From NCBI RefSeq assembly GCF_964204645.1, contig NC_134028.1, positions 3,012,501 through 3,076,500 on the forward strand: a stretch of 64,000 bases of DNA, given 5' to 3'. The notes beneath the pieces are model-generated. The model was not told the origin of the DNA, did not search any database, and saw only the letters and a list, made by a program, of their open reading frames with translations. The translations under genes were made by a program, and so were the position numbers. Below are positions 50,901 to 58,882 of the stretch, piece after piece. Every line of letters begins with the position of its first letter. Positions within the stretch are counted from its first letter, which is position 1. Origin of the DNA: Tubulanus polymorphus (Eukaryota > Nemertea > Palaeonemertea > Tubulaniformes > Tubulanidae).

Positions 50901-51618
50901 GTGGCATGGAAAGAGTACGCAGAGGCCGGGACTGAAAGGCAAAGCAAAGAAGATTTACTTTAAAGCGATACAACGCGGAGATGAAATCATCAAGGTAAAT
51001 TATCATCTTTTTAAATCTCATTCGCGTAATGCTAATAATTTGGTTAATGTTTACGTCATTGTTGTTTTGATAGGTCGGTGATTCAGCGGTGTTTATAAGC
51101 ACGGGACGACCACATTTACCATATGTAGGACGAATAGAGAACCTATGGGAGGCTTGGGGAGGAAACATGGTCGTTCGTGTGAAATGGTTCTATCATCCTG
51201 AAGAGACGAAAGGCTGTGGAAACAAACTCACTGACCCGGATGTAAGTTTTATCATAAATCATAATCATGAAGAATCCCTGAATCAGACCCTAGATCCATC
51301 GCTGATTAATCTCAAAATGTCACTTTCTAAATTACTCCATTCAAAGTACAGCCATATTAGAACAGGCTTACCAGTGATAATGTGAACATATCATACATCA
51401 TGGTTTTGTTATAATTTTAGGACGCATTATTTGAGTCGCCACACGGCGATGATAACGACGTACAGACGATATCTCATCGATGCGAAGTTCTTTCGTACAA
51501 GGAGTATCGAAAACGAGCCGTTTCAGACGCCGATATGACCGACGTTTATTACCTCGCCGGTTATTACGACCCGGTGTTGTCGTACGCGACGTTCCGATCT
51601 CACGTATCTCGCATGTAG
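17646..51618 (+). CDS. TNRC18/BAHCC1-type (winged eye) BAH-domain chromatin protein, complete model
   Basis: I assembled 28 coding exons (boundaries in the block entries below). They total 8,853 nt in one unbroken frame and encode 2,950 aa, close to human TNRC18 (about 2,970). Order: low-complexity N-terminus rich in S/T/P/H/Y (1-1700), coiled coil (about 1700-1737), AT-hook (about 1743-1755), Lys/Glu-rich region with a second AT-hook (about 2028-2038), acidic stretch (2377-2420), Tudor-like module (2421-2570), basic linker, and C-terminal BAH domain (about 2820-2945). Vertebrate BAHCC1 reads H3K27me3 and TNRC18 reads H3K9me3 through this BAH domain, and both recruit corepressors; the fly orthologue is Winged eye. 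Nuclear repressor function is inferred from the family. I cannot exclude extra exons in the large introns, but none is needed to keep the frame. Confidence 0.9.
20130..20440 (+). repeat. Intronic repeat copy A
   Basis: This is similar to 33560-33960. Shared words include ACAATAATGTTTATACAC, GATAACTAGTATGCGTTAT, GGTTGCCGGTCAA, CAATTATCGATATATTC and TTATTTATTGT.GATAATGC.TTATTTTCAAG, in the same order and orientation. It lies in intron 2 of the TNRC18-like gene. Confidence 0.8.
21235..21345 (+). repeat. Dispersed repeat (GGCCCGTGCCTAATTAGA family), copy 1
   Basis: Contains GGGTCAAACTGGCC, ATTTGGCCCGTGCCTAATTAGA and CACNCGTAAACCACTCACTC. Related copies lie near 26945-27060 (reverse), 32940-33060 and 40690-41000. 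Confidence 0.75.
22058..22153. repeat. (CT)n and (CA)n microsatellites
   Basis: A pure CT run spans about 22058-22107, and a CA run about 22137-22153, inside intron 3. The CT run on one strand is GA on the other, so it could act as a GAGA-type element; that is only a possibility. Confidence 0.9.
22155..22331 (+). promoter_or_regulatory. Possible alternative first exon of TNRC18-like gene
   Basis: A relatively GC-rich stretch just after the GAGA/CA tract ends in a strong donor, AAAAC|GTAAGT, at 22331/22332. The ATG at 22279 would leave phase 2, whereas exon 4 needs phase 1, so that ATG cannot make an N-terminus spliced to exon 4. If real, it is a non-coding leader. Confidence 0.25.
23388..23466 (+). 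repeat. 13-bp tandem repeat, six copies
   Basis: Six consecutive copies of CTAGCTCTCTTCG with T/C changes, starting at 23388. GCTAGC is an embedded palindrome. Intronic, no coding meaning. Confidence 0.9.
25065..25101 (+). repeat. Short GATGAAGCGCCG tandem repeat
   Basis: About three imperfect copies of a 12-bp unit (GATGAAGCGCCG). It is GC-rich against an AT-rich intron. Confidence 0.7.
26457..26600 (+). repeat. Related segment, copy without MITE
   Basis: Shares GGAATTCAGTTA.GAAG, GAATATATGAGTGACTT, GGTAACAT, TGTACATATT and TTGGTTTTGTTT with 27838-27975. Here the flank reads TTTCTTAGGAATTC with nothing inserted. Confidence 0.8.
26635..26746. mobile_element. Hairpin MITE with ~29-bp terminal inverted repeats
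   Basis: CAGGGCCCAGTTTCACAAAA at the left end is matched by the reverse complement (TTTTGTGAAACTGGGCCCTG) at the right, and the repeat extends through AGG.TTAA. The 112-bp element is almost entirely a foldback. I see no clear target-site duplication. ACTGGCCC-type remnants near 6085 and 29690 may be relatives. Confidence 0.85.
26785..27060 (-). repeat. Dispersed repeat (GGCCCGTGCCTAATTAGA family), copy 2
   Basis: Read on the minus strand it gives GAGATGATTCG, CCAAATTGGCCCAGATCGGG and GCACGTGCCTAATTAGAGCAC, followed by ACCACTCAGTCG; further similarity to the 40690 copy extends to about 26785. Same family as copies 1, 3 and 4, more diverged. Confidence 0.65.
27543..27838. mobile_element. piggyBac-type MITE flanked by TTAA
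   Basis: The ends read TTAA-CCCTTTCGTTGC and GTCAGCACTGAAAGGG-TTAA: a TTAA target duplication plus terminal repeats starting CCC, the signature of piggyBac-superfamily insertions. It is 296 bp including both TTAAs and carries no transposase. It holds three internal palindromes related to TACACCGCAnTGCGGTGTA. The right flank (GGAATTCAGTT...) is related to 26457, which lacks the insert. Confidence 0.85.
27838..27975 (+). repeat. Related segment, copy interrupted by the MITE
   Basis: This is the counterpart of 26457-26600, beginning exactly at the right TTAA of the MITE. The left flank (AATATCAGGTAC then TTTCTTAA) resembles the left flank of the first copy (GATATCAGTAAA ... TTTTCTTA). Confidence 0.75.
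28768..28935 (+). repeat. Polypyrimidine-rich stretch
   Basis: About 170 bp of nearly pure C/T with CTCTCT and CTCCCTC words. It produces an open frame of Ser/Leu/Phe that is only a composition effect. Confidence 0.85.
30073..30607. repeat. 17-bp minisatellite, about 31 units
   Basis: The unit is CCTCGGTGGTGTACGTT, with C/T, G/T and T/C variants (CCCCGG, CCTCGTTGG, TACGCTCC). Because 17 is not a multiple of 3 and the unit lacks stops, the array is open in all three plus frames and in minus frames. A marker variant (CCCTCAGTGG) recurs at 30211 and 30398, exactly 187 bp (11 units) apart. It lies in intron 3, about 900 bp before exon 4. Confidence 0.95.
32939..33060 (+). repeat. Dispersed repeat, copy 3 (partial)
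   Basis: Shares GAGACGATTCGACCCGGGTTAAACTGGCCCG and TACTAAAATGCTATCAAAACGAT with the other copies, but the central CCTAATTAGA part is missing. It begins about 100 bp after the end of exon 4. Confidence 0.6.
33560..33960 (+). repeat. Intronic repeat copy B, abutting exon 5
   Basis: This is the second copy of the 20130-20440 segment, about 90 bp longer through an internal insertion. Its 3' end runs to within about 20 bp of the exon 5 acceptor, so the copy supplies much of that intron's 3' end, including sequence where the branch point must lie. Confidence 0.8.
36781..37091 (+). repeat. 61-bp tandem repeat, five near-identical copies
   Basis: Units begin at GGGGG runs at 36781, 36843, 36904, 36965, 37026 and (truncated) 37087. 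Each contains TCAATTTTCATGAAAGTTGA and ACTTTTTGTACGGTGCCRATG. The copies differ at one or two bases, so the expansion is recent. They abut without spacers, which rules out a CRISPR array. Confidence 0.95.
38425..38450 (+). repeat. CT-rich microsatellite
   Basis: A short interrupted CT run about 210 bp before exon 6; it may add to the pyrimidine content of that intron's 3' end. Confidence 0.75.
39830..40100 (+). repeat. TCAGGGAAA-type dispersed repeat
   Basis: Repeated words (AAAAGTCAGGGAAATTT, AAATCAAGGAA, AGTCAGGGGATTTT, AGTCAGGGAAAAAGT) mark a degenerate element. Similar text lies at 41040-41180 (CCTGGGAAACTCAGGGAATC) and 44285-44460 (GGGAAAAACTTGGGA), and in reverse-complement form (TCCTTGAAAA) at 61147-61554. 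Confidence 0.55.
40685..41005 (+). repeat. Dispersed repeat, copy 4 (longest)
   Basis: Starts CAGGCCCGGATCAGACCTGAGTC and includes ATTTGGCCCGTGCCTAATTAGA, TTCACGCGTAAATCACTCACTC and ACTAAAATGCGATCAAAATGATGCC. It runs on for about 200 bp with further GGCCC-type words. No coding capacity; probably a non-autonomous element. Confidence 0.7.
41857..41916 (+). repeat. (CT)n microsatellite
   Basis: About 60 bp of CT repeats interrupted by CCC, in intron 8 of the TNRC18-like gene. Confidence 0.9.
44590..46057 (+). other. TNRC18-like coding exon 10 (residues 1211-1699)
   Basis: This single exon of 1,468 nt encodes an Asp/Ser/Glu-rich acidic region. It starts [16 protein letters not shown], with [20 protein letters not shown] early on, an acidic middle ([19 protein letters not shown]) and serine-rich [13 protein letters not shown] near the end. 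No fold is recognised. The donor at 46058 (GTAAGT) is required by the next exon's phase. Confidence 0.85.
46272..48660 (+). other. TNRC18-like coding exons 11-18: coiled coil, two AT-hooks, Lys-rich region (residues 1700-2278)
   Basis: Exons are 46272-46383, 46501-46575, 46682-46790, 46871-47162, 47245-47376, 47461-47694, 47793-47882 and 47969-48660. Exon 11 encodes a short coiled coil ([20 protein letters not shown]), a hallmark of BAHCC1/TNRC18. Exon 12 follows with the AT-hook [11 protein letters not shown], and exon 17 has a second, [10 protein letters not shown]; the GRP core binds the minor groove of AT-rich DNA. Exon 18 is a 230-residue Lys/Glu-rich stretch, probably a single charged helix or disordered. 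Confidence 0.9.
48739..49258 (+). other. TNRC18-like coding exons 19-20 (residues 2279-2420)
   Basis: Exons are 48739-49032 and 49126-49258. Exon 19 is Gln/Ser/Pro-rich ([14 protein letters not shown]) with a basic end ([18 protein letters not shown]). Exon 20 carries an acidic run ([12 protein letters not shown]) just before the Tudor-like module. Exon 19 is in phase 0 at both ends, so it could be skipped without breaking the frame. Confidence 0.82.
49348..50016 (+). other. TNRC18-like Tudor-like module, exons 21-24 (residues 2421-2560)
   Basis: Exons are 49348-49462, 49541-49616, 49701-49809 and 49897-50016. The first barrel is [20 protein letters not shown] then [20 protein letters not shown]. 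The second is [20 protein letters not shown] then [20 protein letters not shown]. This paired pattern, with VEFDDGD closing the second barrel, fits the tandem Tudor-type fold reported for BAHCC1/TNRC18. A ligand cannot be read from the sequence. Confidence 0.85.
50104..50787 (+). other. TNRC18-like coding exon 25, basic linker (residues 2561-2788)
   Basis: This 684-nt exon in phase 1/1 links the Tudor-like module to the BAH domain. It is Lys/Arg/Ser-rich with [12 protein letters not shown] near the start, a likely nuclear signal [14 protein letters not shown], and an acidic serine patch [13 protein letters not shown] typical of CK2 sites. The donor used (GTACGG at 50788) is a weak match, but phase and similarity beyond it support it. 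Confidence 0.8.
50873..51618 (+). other. TNRC18-like C-terminal BAH domain, exons 26-28 (residues 2789-2950)
   Basis: Exons are 50873-50994, 51074-51241 and 51421-51618 (TAG). The run is diagnostic of the BAHCC1/TNRC18 class: [68 protein letters not shown], then [16 protein letters not shown] and YYLAGYYDP. The aromatic residues in LPYVGR and VKWFYHPEE lie where these BAH domains build a methyl-lysine cage. Whether this pre-duplication protein prefers H3K27me3 or H3K9me3 cannot be told from the sequence alone. Confidence 0.95.
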
Positions 51619-54600
51619 ATAGAAAACAACAACAACTCGCGCTCCAGGAGCTATAGTTCTACAGTTGTGGATGACGATTCGCAACATGAGAGTCAAACGA
51701 TATATATATATGTGCGCATTGAATTTACTTTGTGTTTAGTGAATATTACATAGATCCTTGTTTCGATCTCAATGTGAATAACATCATTGTAATGAGTAAT
51801 AACATCTATGAATTATATCAACTACTTATTAATGTAACACTGGATGATGAGTTGAACTGACAGGTGGATTGGTCGGGGAGTGGGGTCTTCTTCATCAGTT
51901 TAACTCTCAAATATCTTGAATGAAAGTATACATCGTTAAATCAATGTCGGATATCGTTAAACAACTGTTTAATTGTTGAATTTGAAATTATTTGTGACTG
52001 ATGTTATCGTACGTAGCATGTAAATACAAGCCAGATCTCATTTCAATGATTCAATTCTACTCGGATTCTTACATTTCTCATATCTCTAAAACCTGGCTTA
52101 GAAATGACACTTCTCATTCCATCACGCAAACGCTGAACTTCATCATTACGCATCGTGTATATAAAAATCATTTGAATCGTCGCGCTGTGTATCGCACTCT
52201 ACCATGACAAAATATACGCAACGTTTACATCACCCATCAAAACTTACTTAAAAATGCATAAATCCCGGTGTTGACTTTATGCTTATATCGAGTAAGCACA
52301 TTAACTGCAGCTAGAGCTTCTGAAAAAAGATCAACTCGCAACTCTATTCACTCCACTTGATGGACATGCACAGAAATCGTTTTTGAAATGATTTCGGTGT
52401 GCGTTGATGTTTTCTACGTCGTAAGGAACAGTTCTTAGTAAAAAAACATTCACAAATACAGTGTATCTATAACACAGACTTTATTAACTTTCTATACATC
52501 ATGCTTACTGAACTTAACGGAATACCGGTGAATTTATATGAAAAAAAAAAGAAAAAATCCATCATTGCCATACTTACCCTATGCTTAGCCACAATCATTC
52601 CATTGTTTAATGACATTATGAAATATATATTAATATATGTGTGGTGTATATGCATATGAAATACTTGTGTTAACAACATGGGCTGATTTTAAGATGTTTT
52701 CATTTATAACTGCCTAACATCTCATATAATCTCTATCTAGATGATAGTGCATGTACGCACCTAAAATAACAATAATAACTTAACTGTGGTTATGGGATCA
52801 ATAATTGTTCATGTTCTTAAACGTAGCTAAAATGTTCAATTTTCTACCACCAGGCTTCATGTTGGTATATGAGGATGTACCACTGCACAGTTACCGTATG
52901 AACCTGAAGTGAATGTTTCCAAAAGTCTAGAGACACGAGAATGGAAAACGTATTGTAGTCAGCCAACCTGTTAAAATATCATGCCCTGTTTTTCTGCACA
53001 CTGTATTCATCCAACGTAAGAAACCAACTTTTGAGCAGTTGGCTCAAGAATGTTTGAAATTAACTGATTCCAAAAACTGACATAAATTCTAATTATAAGC
53101 TACACTTCCTTTAAACTCGACATCAACTCCAGAATGCTACCTACAGTAAATTCCTGTTGATTCTAGTGTTGTTCGATGCATCCTTGAATTGCTAATGATA
53201 AAAATGACATTGTATCACTGTATTTATGACATGTATATACCGCGTATCCTAAGAGATGAATATTCTTGTACAAAAGATATCAGTTCTAAAAAGAATCCGA
53301 ATACTGTAGTAAGATTTTGCTTCGGGCCTGCATTTGCTTCTCACTAGTCATTCAGATACATCATCTCAGATAATCACACCTGAATACATAGAAATAGCTT
53401 TGATACAATTCCATCTCGACTGAAACGAGTGCATTGATTCAAATAATCAGCTAAAATGAATCGAAATACTATGATGGGCATTAAATACAAAGGGTGTTGA
53501 CACATAAACTTCTTGAACAAGATCTGTGTTAGTTGCTGTTATAGTGTTGAAACTATCAAAGTTTGTTGATTAATTGCGACCGGTCTCATATCTGCCAATA
53601 AGAGCTTGGTTTATTTATGATTTTAATTACTGTGCTGATTAAATCATAATTTTGAATCGTGAAATTGACCCCATGGTTTGTACTAAATTGGTGACTTATT
53701 GGTCTAGTATTTGCCATTGGGAATTATTGAAATTGTAGTTCTCAAAGAGGGGGACCTCATTTTGTAACTGCTGGCGTTCTTGATATGGGTATAAATGTCA
53801 TTGAGTTTATTCTGAGCTCTCTGATTATAGTACATCTGCAGGGTTTAGCAGGGTTGTTCCAGTTATTAGTTCTTTTCACGGTATAGAAATAAAACTATGT
53901 GAAAAACAGAAAAAACCTGACCAAGCTATGTGGGTGTATTGGAAGGTGTTCGTATCGTGAAAAAATCCCAAGTTATCGAACAAATGGGAGCATTTATGTT
54001 ATCGGCATATTTTTGTTCTTGATTAAATCGAAAATGTAAAACATGTAAATGTGCTGCTAGTTCGAATATGTGCTTTATAGAATTTTTATGTTGTACTGTA
54101 TCTTATAATATATATTATGTATATGTGTATTTTTTCTCCTATGTAGAATACGAATGCGAATGCGAATGTTCAGAACTGAAGCCGTTTAGCTTCAAAACAT
54201 ATTTGTGGACCATCACTATTTACAACAACAACAAAAATTATTTAAAAGCTTTTAGCATGATTTAAGGCATTGAATCGAAGAAGCACGAAAATGTATTATG
54301 TGAATTGTTTATTTTGAGAACATATTAAATGGTACGGTATATATATATATATTCTTTGGTTATCTACGTAGTTCTTAAATGTAATAATTCTTGAATTAAT
54401 TATCAGATTTTATTCATTGATGAAGAATGTTTTATATAGTATCTTATGTAGTCTATTTTAACGTAATATCGATTGATTTTCCGGTTTTTGTTTTTTTAGT
54501 TTAAAAAAAATGATAGAGTTTTTTTGTTTTCCTCTTAATTTCTTATGAATTCATCTGCTTCAGCTTCAGGCCAGTGTCGTTCTAAACAGATGAACGAATG

Positions 54601-56725
54601 GAAACAAACGAGGCTTAGAATGATAAACAAGTTATTGTTAATTTTTCTGAAATAATTTAATAGATTTTTGAATGCGGCTGATCGTTTCCAATGAAATTCA
54701 TATTCTCTATGCTAAGTTTGAGTCACTGTCGAATAAGGTATAATTTCAGAGAAAACCCTTCATCGTGTAATTTTTTAGTGATAGCTTTAATAAATCATGT
54801 CTGCTTTTATTTCTAAATGGACTGGGCGGTAAAATGATATAATGGACAAGTTTTTTCTGATCCGAAAAATGTGATAGGGCTATTGAAATATATAATGCAT
54901 GTTCTGTAATTATTGTAGGCTATGCATACAAGCTTCTTATGCGGGGAGCAAATATGGCCGAGAAAAGTGTAATTTTGTCGAAGAACAAAGGTTATCAGAT
55001 TCATCCTCCCTCAGCAGGAATTCGAACCTGGTGGCTAGACTTGGCCAAGCAGCCGTCTCGATGCCATCAGGTTTGAATCTCTGCTGGGGGAGGGTGTCAG
55101 TGGTTGTGGAAGTAAGAACAACAAGGAATTGGATGATAACTAGGTTATCATCAAAGAATTTTTTTGCGTAAAGCAAATTAACCGGTTCTTACTTTCTGTC
55201 CATAATAGATACCAGTATTCTGATTTCCCGATTCTGAAAGTAATTCTGATGAAATTGGACGAGGAAAGTTTATGAAATCTCGCACTCTGTCTCCCATGAT
55301 TAAAGGTTTTAGAATTTGAAAGGCTGTGGAATGACACTTTAAATACGGGTTTCACCGAGTTTCTGCTGTGATAAAACACTGCTTTTTGTAAATTTAATCA
55401 TTTTCAATTTTGACAGACGTTAGAAATTTGCATGAAATTGAAATGAAATTGAGAATGAGAAATGACGTTGTTTTTGCACGCAAGTTGAAAAGCGCCCCCT
55501 GAAGGTGCTATGGATATAATAGGCTCAGGTTTTGATGTTGTCATTGTCAATGATTCTATTTTGGCTCGTATTCTTGTTTTAATGAATCACTGACTACGAA
55601 CAAATATTCATTCAAAATGCCACGGCTTCGGATCTGACCACTGTGTTGAATTTATTCACTGCGAGAAGAATTGCGGGAAATGTTAAAACAATGATTTATT
55701 TGTATCGGGGGCATCTTCAGGATTAGCAAAACGCTTTCAAGAAGGAAGGATTTATATTTTTCTACGAGGAAGATTAAAGCAGGGTTTAGTGCTTGGGATA
55801 TCGATTGATATTATGAATAATGTAGGTGGCCTTAAGTCGTGCTTGTGCTGATGCCACCACTTTTTGTAACATATACTTGTATCAATACGGTGTGCTTATT
55901 ATTTGCATTTATTTAGAAATTAATTTCGGACGAAATGTTTAAAACGATTTGCTTTATCTTAAACTTCATTTAACCGTCACAATTCTATAAGAAGAAAGCT
56001 AAGCTGTTATATTCTGGCTAAAAAGTAAATGATATTTTTTTCATGTATGATATTGCTTGAGATGCGATGCTGATATTTCATGTGCACATTTTATTTTCTG
56101 TTTGTTAACTGTATTTGAAGTAGCTTTTCTTGCTATTCTATAGCGAACAAATCTTATCGAGAAGTTTTAGGTGTAAAAATTTCTGTGGTGCACTGATTAC
56201 GATATGAAACCTTTCGGGGTGAATTAACTGCTTATGAGGTTTCTTCATCGTGATTAATCATCAAAATTCAATCCCGTTAAAAGGCTACAGTTTTACTTCA
56301 AAGAAATATTACTCCCATTCGGCAAACATCCTCCATGTAGTAATATGATTACAAATATTTTGGGTTTTTTCAGTTCATATGGTAAAGTTTCATTACCAGA
56401 TAGTTTTTCTTTGATACGGCATTATTTCAAAGTCTGAAACGTTTTGAGGACAACACGTTTGGTTTAAACAGTACTATCCCCTGGTAGAAGCAGGGTCTAT
56501 TTTTCAATCTATCTAAGTAAGGACCTTTCTGGTTTCTCATAGTCATTATTTTCAGTGAATATACATGTATATGGTACAGTGTGGTACTAGTTTGTGTAAA
56601 ATTTTATCATTCAAAAAAGAGATACTATTATTCAGTGTATAACCGAAATGCAAATATATTATATATACATACATATATAAAAAAGAAATTGTATGAATAA
56701 AATGTGGAATATTTTCATTTTTGCT
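51619..56725 (+). terminator. Putative 5.1-kb 3'UTR of TNRC18-like gene
   Basis: There is no gene between the BAH stop codon and the transporter at 57088. Several poly(A) signals occur (for example near 53887 and 54788); the last strong one is AATAAA at 56696-56701. Open frames here are short and unrelated to known families. Long 3'UTRs suit a dosage-sensitive chromatin gene, but which signal is used needs RNA data. Confidence 0.45.
55005..55095. repeat. Inverted repeat built from tRNA-like arms
   Basis: The left arm (CCTCCCTCAGCAGGAATTCG then AACCTGGTGGC) and the right arm (GCCATCAGGTTTGAATCTCT then GCTGGGGGAGG) are about 30-bp imperfect reverse complements around a 28-bp loop. Each contains a box B-like GGTTCGAAT/GGTTTGAAT. 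It could fold as a hairpin in the 3'UTR. Confidence 0.7.
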
Positions 56726-57087
56726 GTTTGTCGTGTTCTATTATTTTGTGCTTCATGTCCTGTTCAATCGTGACTTAAAGTTTGTAATCAACCTATTACT
56801 ATTTGTATTTGATTAGAGCCACCGCCTACATTTCATGATCTTACTTATGATATCATGTAAATACCAGTAATGCCCAAGAACAAGAAATGCGCGCTTCGAT
56901 GAGTCCGAAACAATAGGTCGTCAAACGTTACCGAACTGGCCCAAATTCACGAACCCGCCTAGACACAAGTTCGAGGATTTTGCAAAGACATATAAATGTG
57001 ACGAAAGGCAAAACCATATTGGCGGAGGTGTCATTAGTTCCACAATCTCGGATACAATACCAGTTGGTCGAATAAGTTCGGGGCAAG
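56726..57087 (+). promoter_or_regulatory. Spacer upstream of the intronless transporter
   Basis: 362 bp that should contain the promoter and 5'UTR of the downstream gene. I see no TATA box or clear start-site motif. Confidence 0.35.
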
Positions 57088-58545
57088 ATGGTGAGTGGTG
57101 TCCCTTTGATGGACGCGGATGATAGCGGTCGGAAGATCTATACGGAAGCTGCTAAGTCTTACCGATCGTGCGGAGTCGAACAACTAGAGATAAGCGAGGA
57201 AGACGAACAACATCGAAAACAGAACAAACGCGCCCGATTCCGAAATACGACTTTGGTAACAATTGTATCGTTTTTGGTATATTTGAGCGATTCGTTATCG
57301 AAAGCAGGCGTTATTCCGATCATTCCTTTAATCGTAGCGAACTTTTATGGGTACGATTTCGGTTTCGCAAATGCGAAGACGAAACTCGTTGATGATGATT
57401 TCGTTCGGAATGGGAGTATTCTGTCGAATTCAAGCATCGCTGATGAGAATGAGCTACGCGATGAAGTCAGACGACAGTCCGTGCTTGTGGTTCTACTTCA
57501 ACCAACTTCGGAAATATTATTCGGATTTTTAGTTGGTTTTGTAATCGATGTTTTCGGAGCAAAAATTCCGTTGATTATCGGTACGTTCGCATCGTTAGGT
57601 TCAGCAGTCGTATGCGCGTTTGCTCCGTCGATCTGGGTGTTCGCTGCAGCTCGTCTGATATCTGGAATATCTGGCGTATTTACTTTGATCGCTTGTCTGG
57701 TTTTACTGACTCTGGTAAATCCGGATGAAAACGACCGCACCAGCGCGATCAGCATAGCTTATTTTGGTCAGGTGCTAGGGACGCTTTTCACGCCAGTTTT
57801 CTTCATTATGAGTGAATACATCGGCGACCAGTCCTGTTTCTTCCCGATAATCGGCGTTTGTTGCGTAACTGGATTTATTTGTTTTTTCGTCGACACGAAT
57901 TCTGAAAGTTTCGAAACGTTTACGGATCTGAAAATCAAACGTGGCGAATGTTGCCAGGTCGTTAAACACGTTTTCTTCGATCGGTATTTGACGTTATTGA
58001 TGTTGCTGGCGTTTATGTGTTCATTCGTGAAATTGATGCGACAACCGTTATTAACCGAATGGGAATTGACCGTAATACACGCTAAACTCTGGCAAATAGC
58101 CATCGTTTCTCTATCGGACGCTCTCGTGACCATTTCATTTCTGCTCGTCCTAAAAAACTACATATTCTCGAAAATCAAAAAGTCGCTCATAATATCGTTC
58201 GGATTCTTTGCGCTCGCCTTTTCCAATATTCTCTACCCGTCTCTCAGAACGATCTGGATGTACATGATACCGGAGATCATTTTTCGTATCGGTATGCTGG
58301 CTGTTTGGTTAAGTTTACCGGTAGTTTGTAGTTTGATCGCGACTAATTCGCGCTATGCCGGGGTGAAGGGGAGACTGTTTTCAGTTTTACAAACCTTCCT
58401 AAGCGCTGGATCATTATGTTCGGCCATAGTCACATCATCAACAATAAATTATGTAGGATTTTCAATTATTACTTACATCGCTGCCACGATTTCAGCCGTT
58501 TGTGCATTACCAGCGCTATTTATCATTAAATTGGAAAAGAGTTAA
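57088..58545 (+). CDS. Intronless SLC18-like MFS transporter
   Basis: A single-exon ORF of 485 aa with about 12 hydrophobic segments. The layout resembles vesicular amine transporters (SLC18): a cytosolic N-terminus (about 1-55), TM1 with an aspartate before a proline motif (SDSLSKAGVIPIIP), a large TM1-TM2 luminal loop with N-glycosylation sites (NGS, NSS), then the MFS-like LFGFLVGFVIDVFGAKIPLI and AARLISGISG. The TM10-type aspartate essential in vesicular monoamine transporters is not visible in the matching segment (GMLAVWLSLPVVCS), so the substrate is unknown. The start at 57088 (AAGATGG) has a good context; Met8 at 57109 is an alternative. ATGGTGAGT at the start also resembles a splice donor. 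Poly(A) signals lie at 59047-59056. Confidence 0.75.
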   Translation: MVSGVPLMDADDSGRKIYTEAAKSYRSCGVEQLEISEEDEQHRKQNKRARFRNTTLVTIVSFLVYLSDSLSKAGVIPIIPLIVANFYGYDFGFANAKTKLVDDDFVRNGSILSNSSIADENELRDEVRRQSVLVVLLQPTSEILFGFLVGFVIDVFGAKIPLIIGTFASLGSAVVCAFAPSIWVFAAARLISGISGVFTLIACLVLLTLVNPDENDRTSAISIAYFGQVLGTLFTPVFFIMSEYIGDQSCFFPIIGVCCVTGFICFFVDTNSESFETFTDLKIKRGECCQVVKHVFFDRYLTLLMLLAFMCSFVKLMRQPLLTEWELTVIHAKLWQIAIVSLSDALVTISFLLVLKNYIFSKIKKSLIISFGFFALAFSNILYPSLRTIWMYMIPEIIFRIGMLAVWLSLPVVCSLIATNSRYAGVKGRLFSVLQTFLSAGSLCSAIVTSSTINYVGFSIITYIAATISAVCALPALFIIKLEKS

Positions 58546-58786
58546 GAATAGTATTTCATGATGAAATAGAACGCTCACCTGACTGCACACCGCGCCCCCT
58601 AGTGGCTGGCCACAGTCGGTCAAGTTGTAAACATATACAATGATAAGGACGTTAACGTTAAAGACTCTGTGTTCAAAAGTTTTTTTGTAAGGCTAACAAA
58701 CAATAGGCCTACTTGTTTTCTGCTGAGGTCAAAGGTTCGCCCGGTCGGTCCCAACATTACTTTTTTCTAAAATCATGATCAGGGGT

Positions 58787-58882
58787 CAGTTTATAGACTG
58801 GTATCAACTTTAACCCGGGGCTAACTCAATTCATTTTCAAGAGAGTTAACCCTGGCTATGTCGATACCAGTCTATGAAACTG
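58787..58882. mobile_element. Foldback MITE with CAGTTTATAGACTGGTATC ends
   Basis: CAGTTTATAGACTGGTATC at the left is answered by GATACCAGTCTATGAAACTG at the right, and internal TTTAACCCGGGGCTAACTC by GAGTTAACCCTGGC. The 96-bp element is a near-complete hairpin in the 3'UTR/spacer of the transporter gene. Confidence 0.8.

Noticed and set aside
55005-55095. tRNA gene in the 3'UTR region
   Set aside because: The box B words belong to inverted arms; no cloverleaf can be drawn in either strand.
57088-58545. Naming the transporter VMAT or VAChT
   Set aside because: Key intramembrane acidic residue of TM10 and other SLC18A motifs are not seen; only the broader SLC18-like label is supportable.
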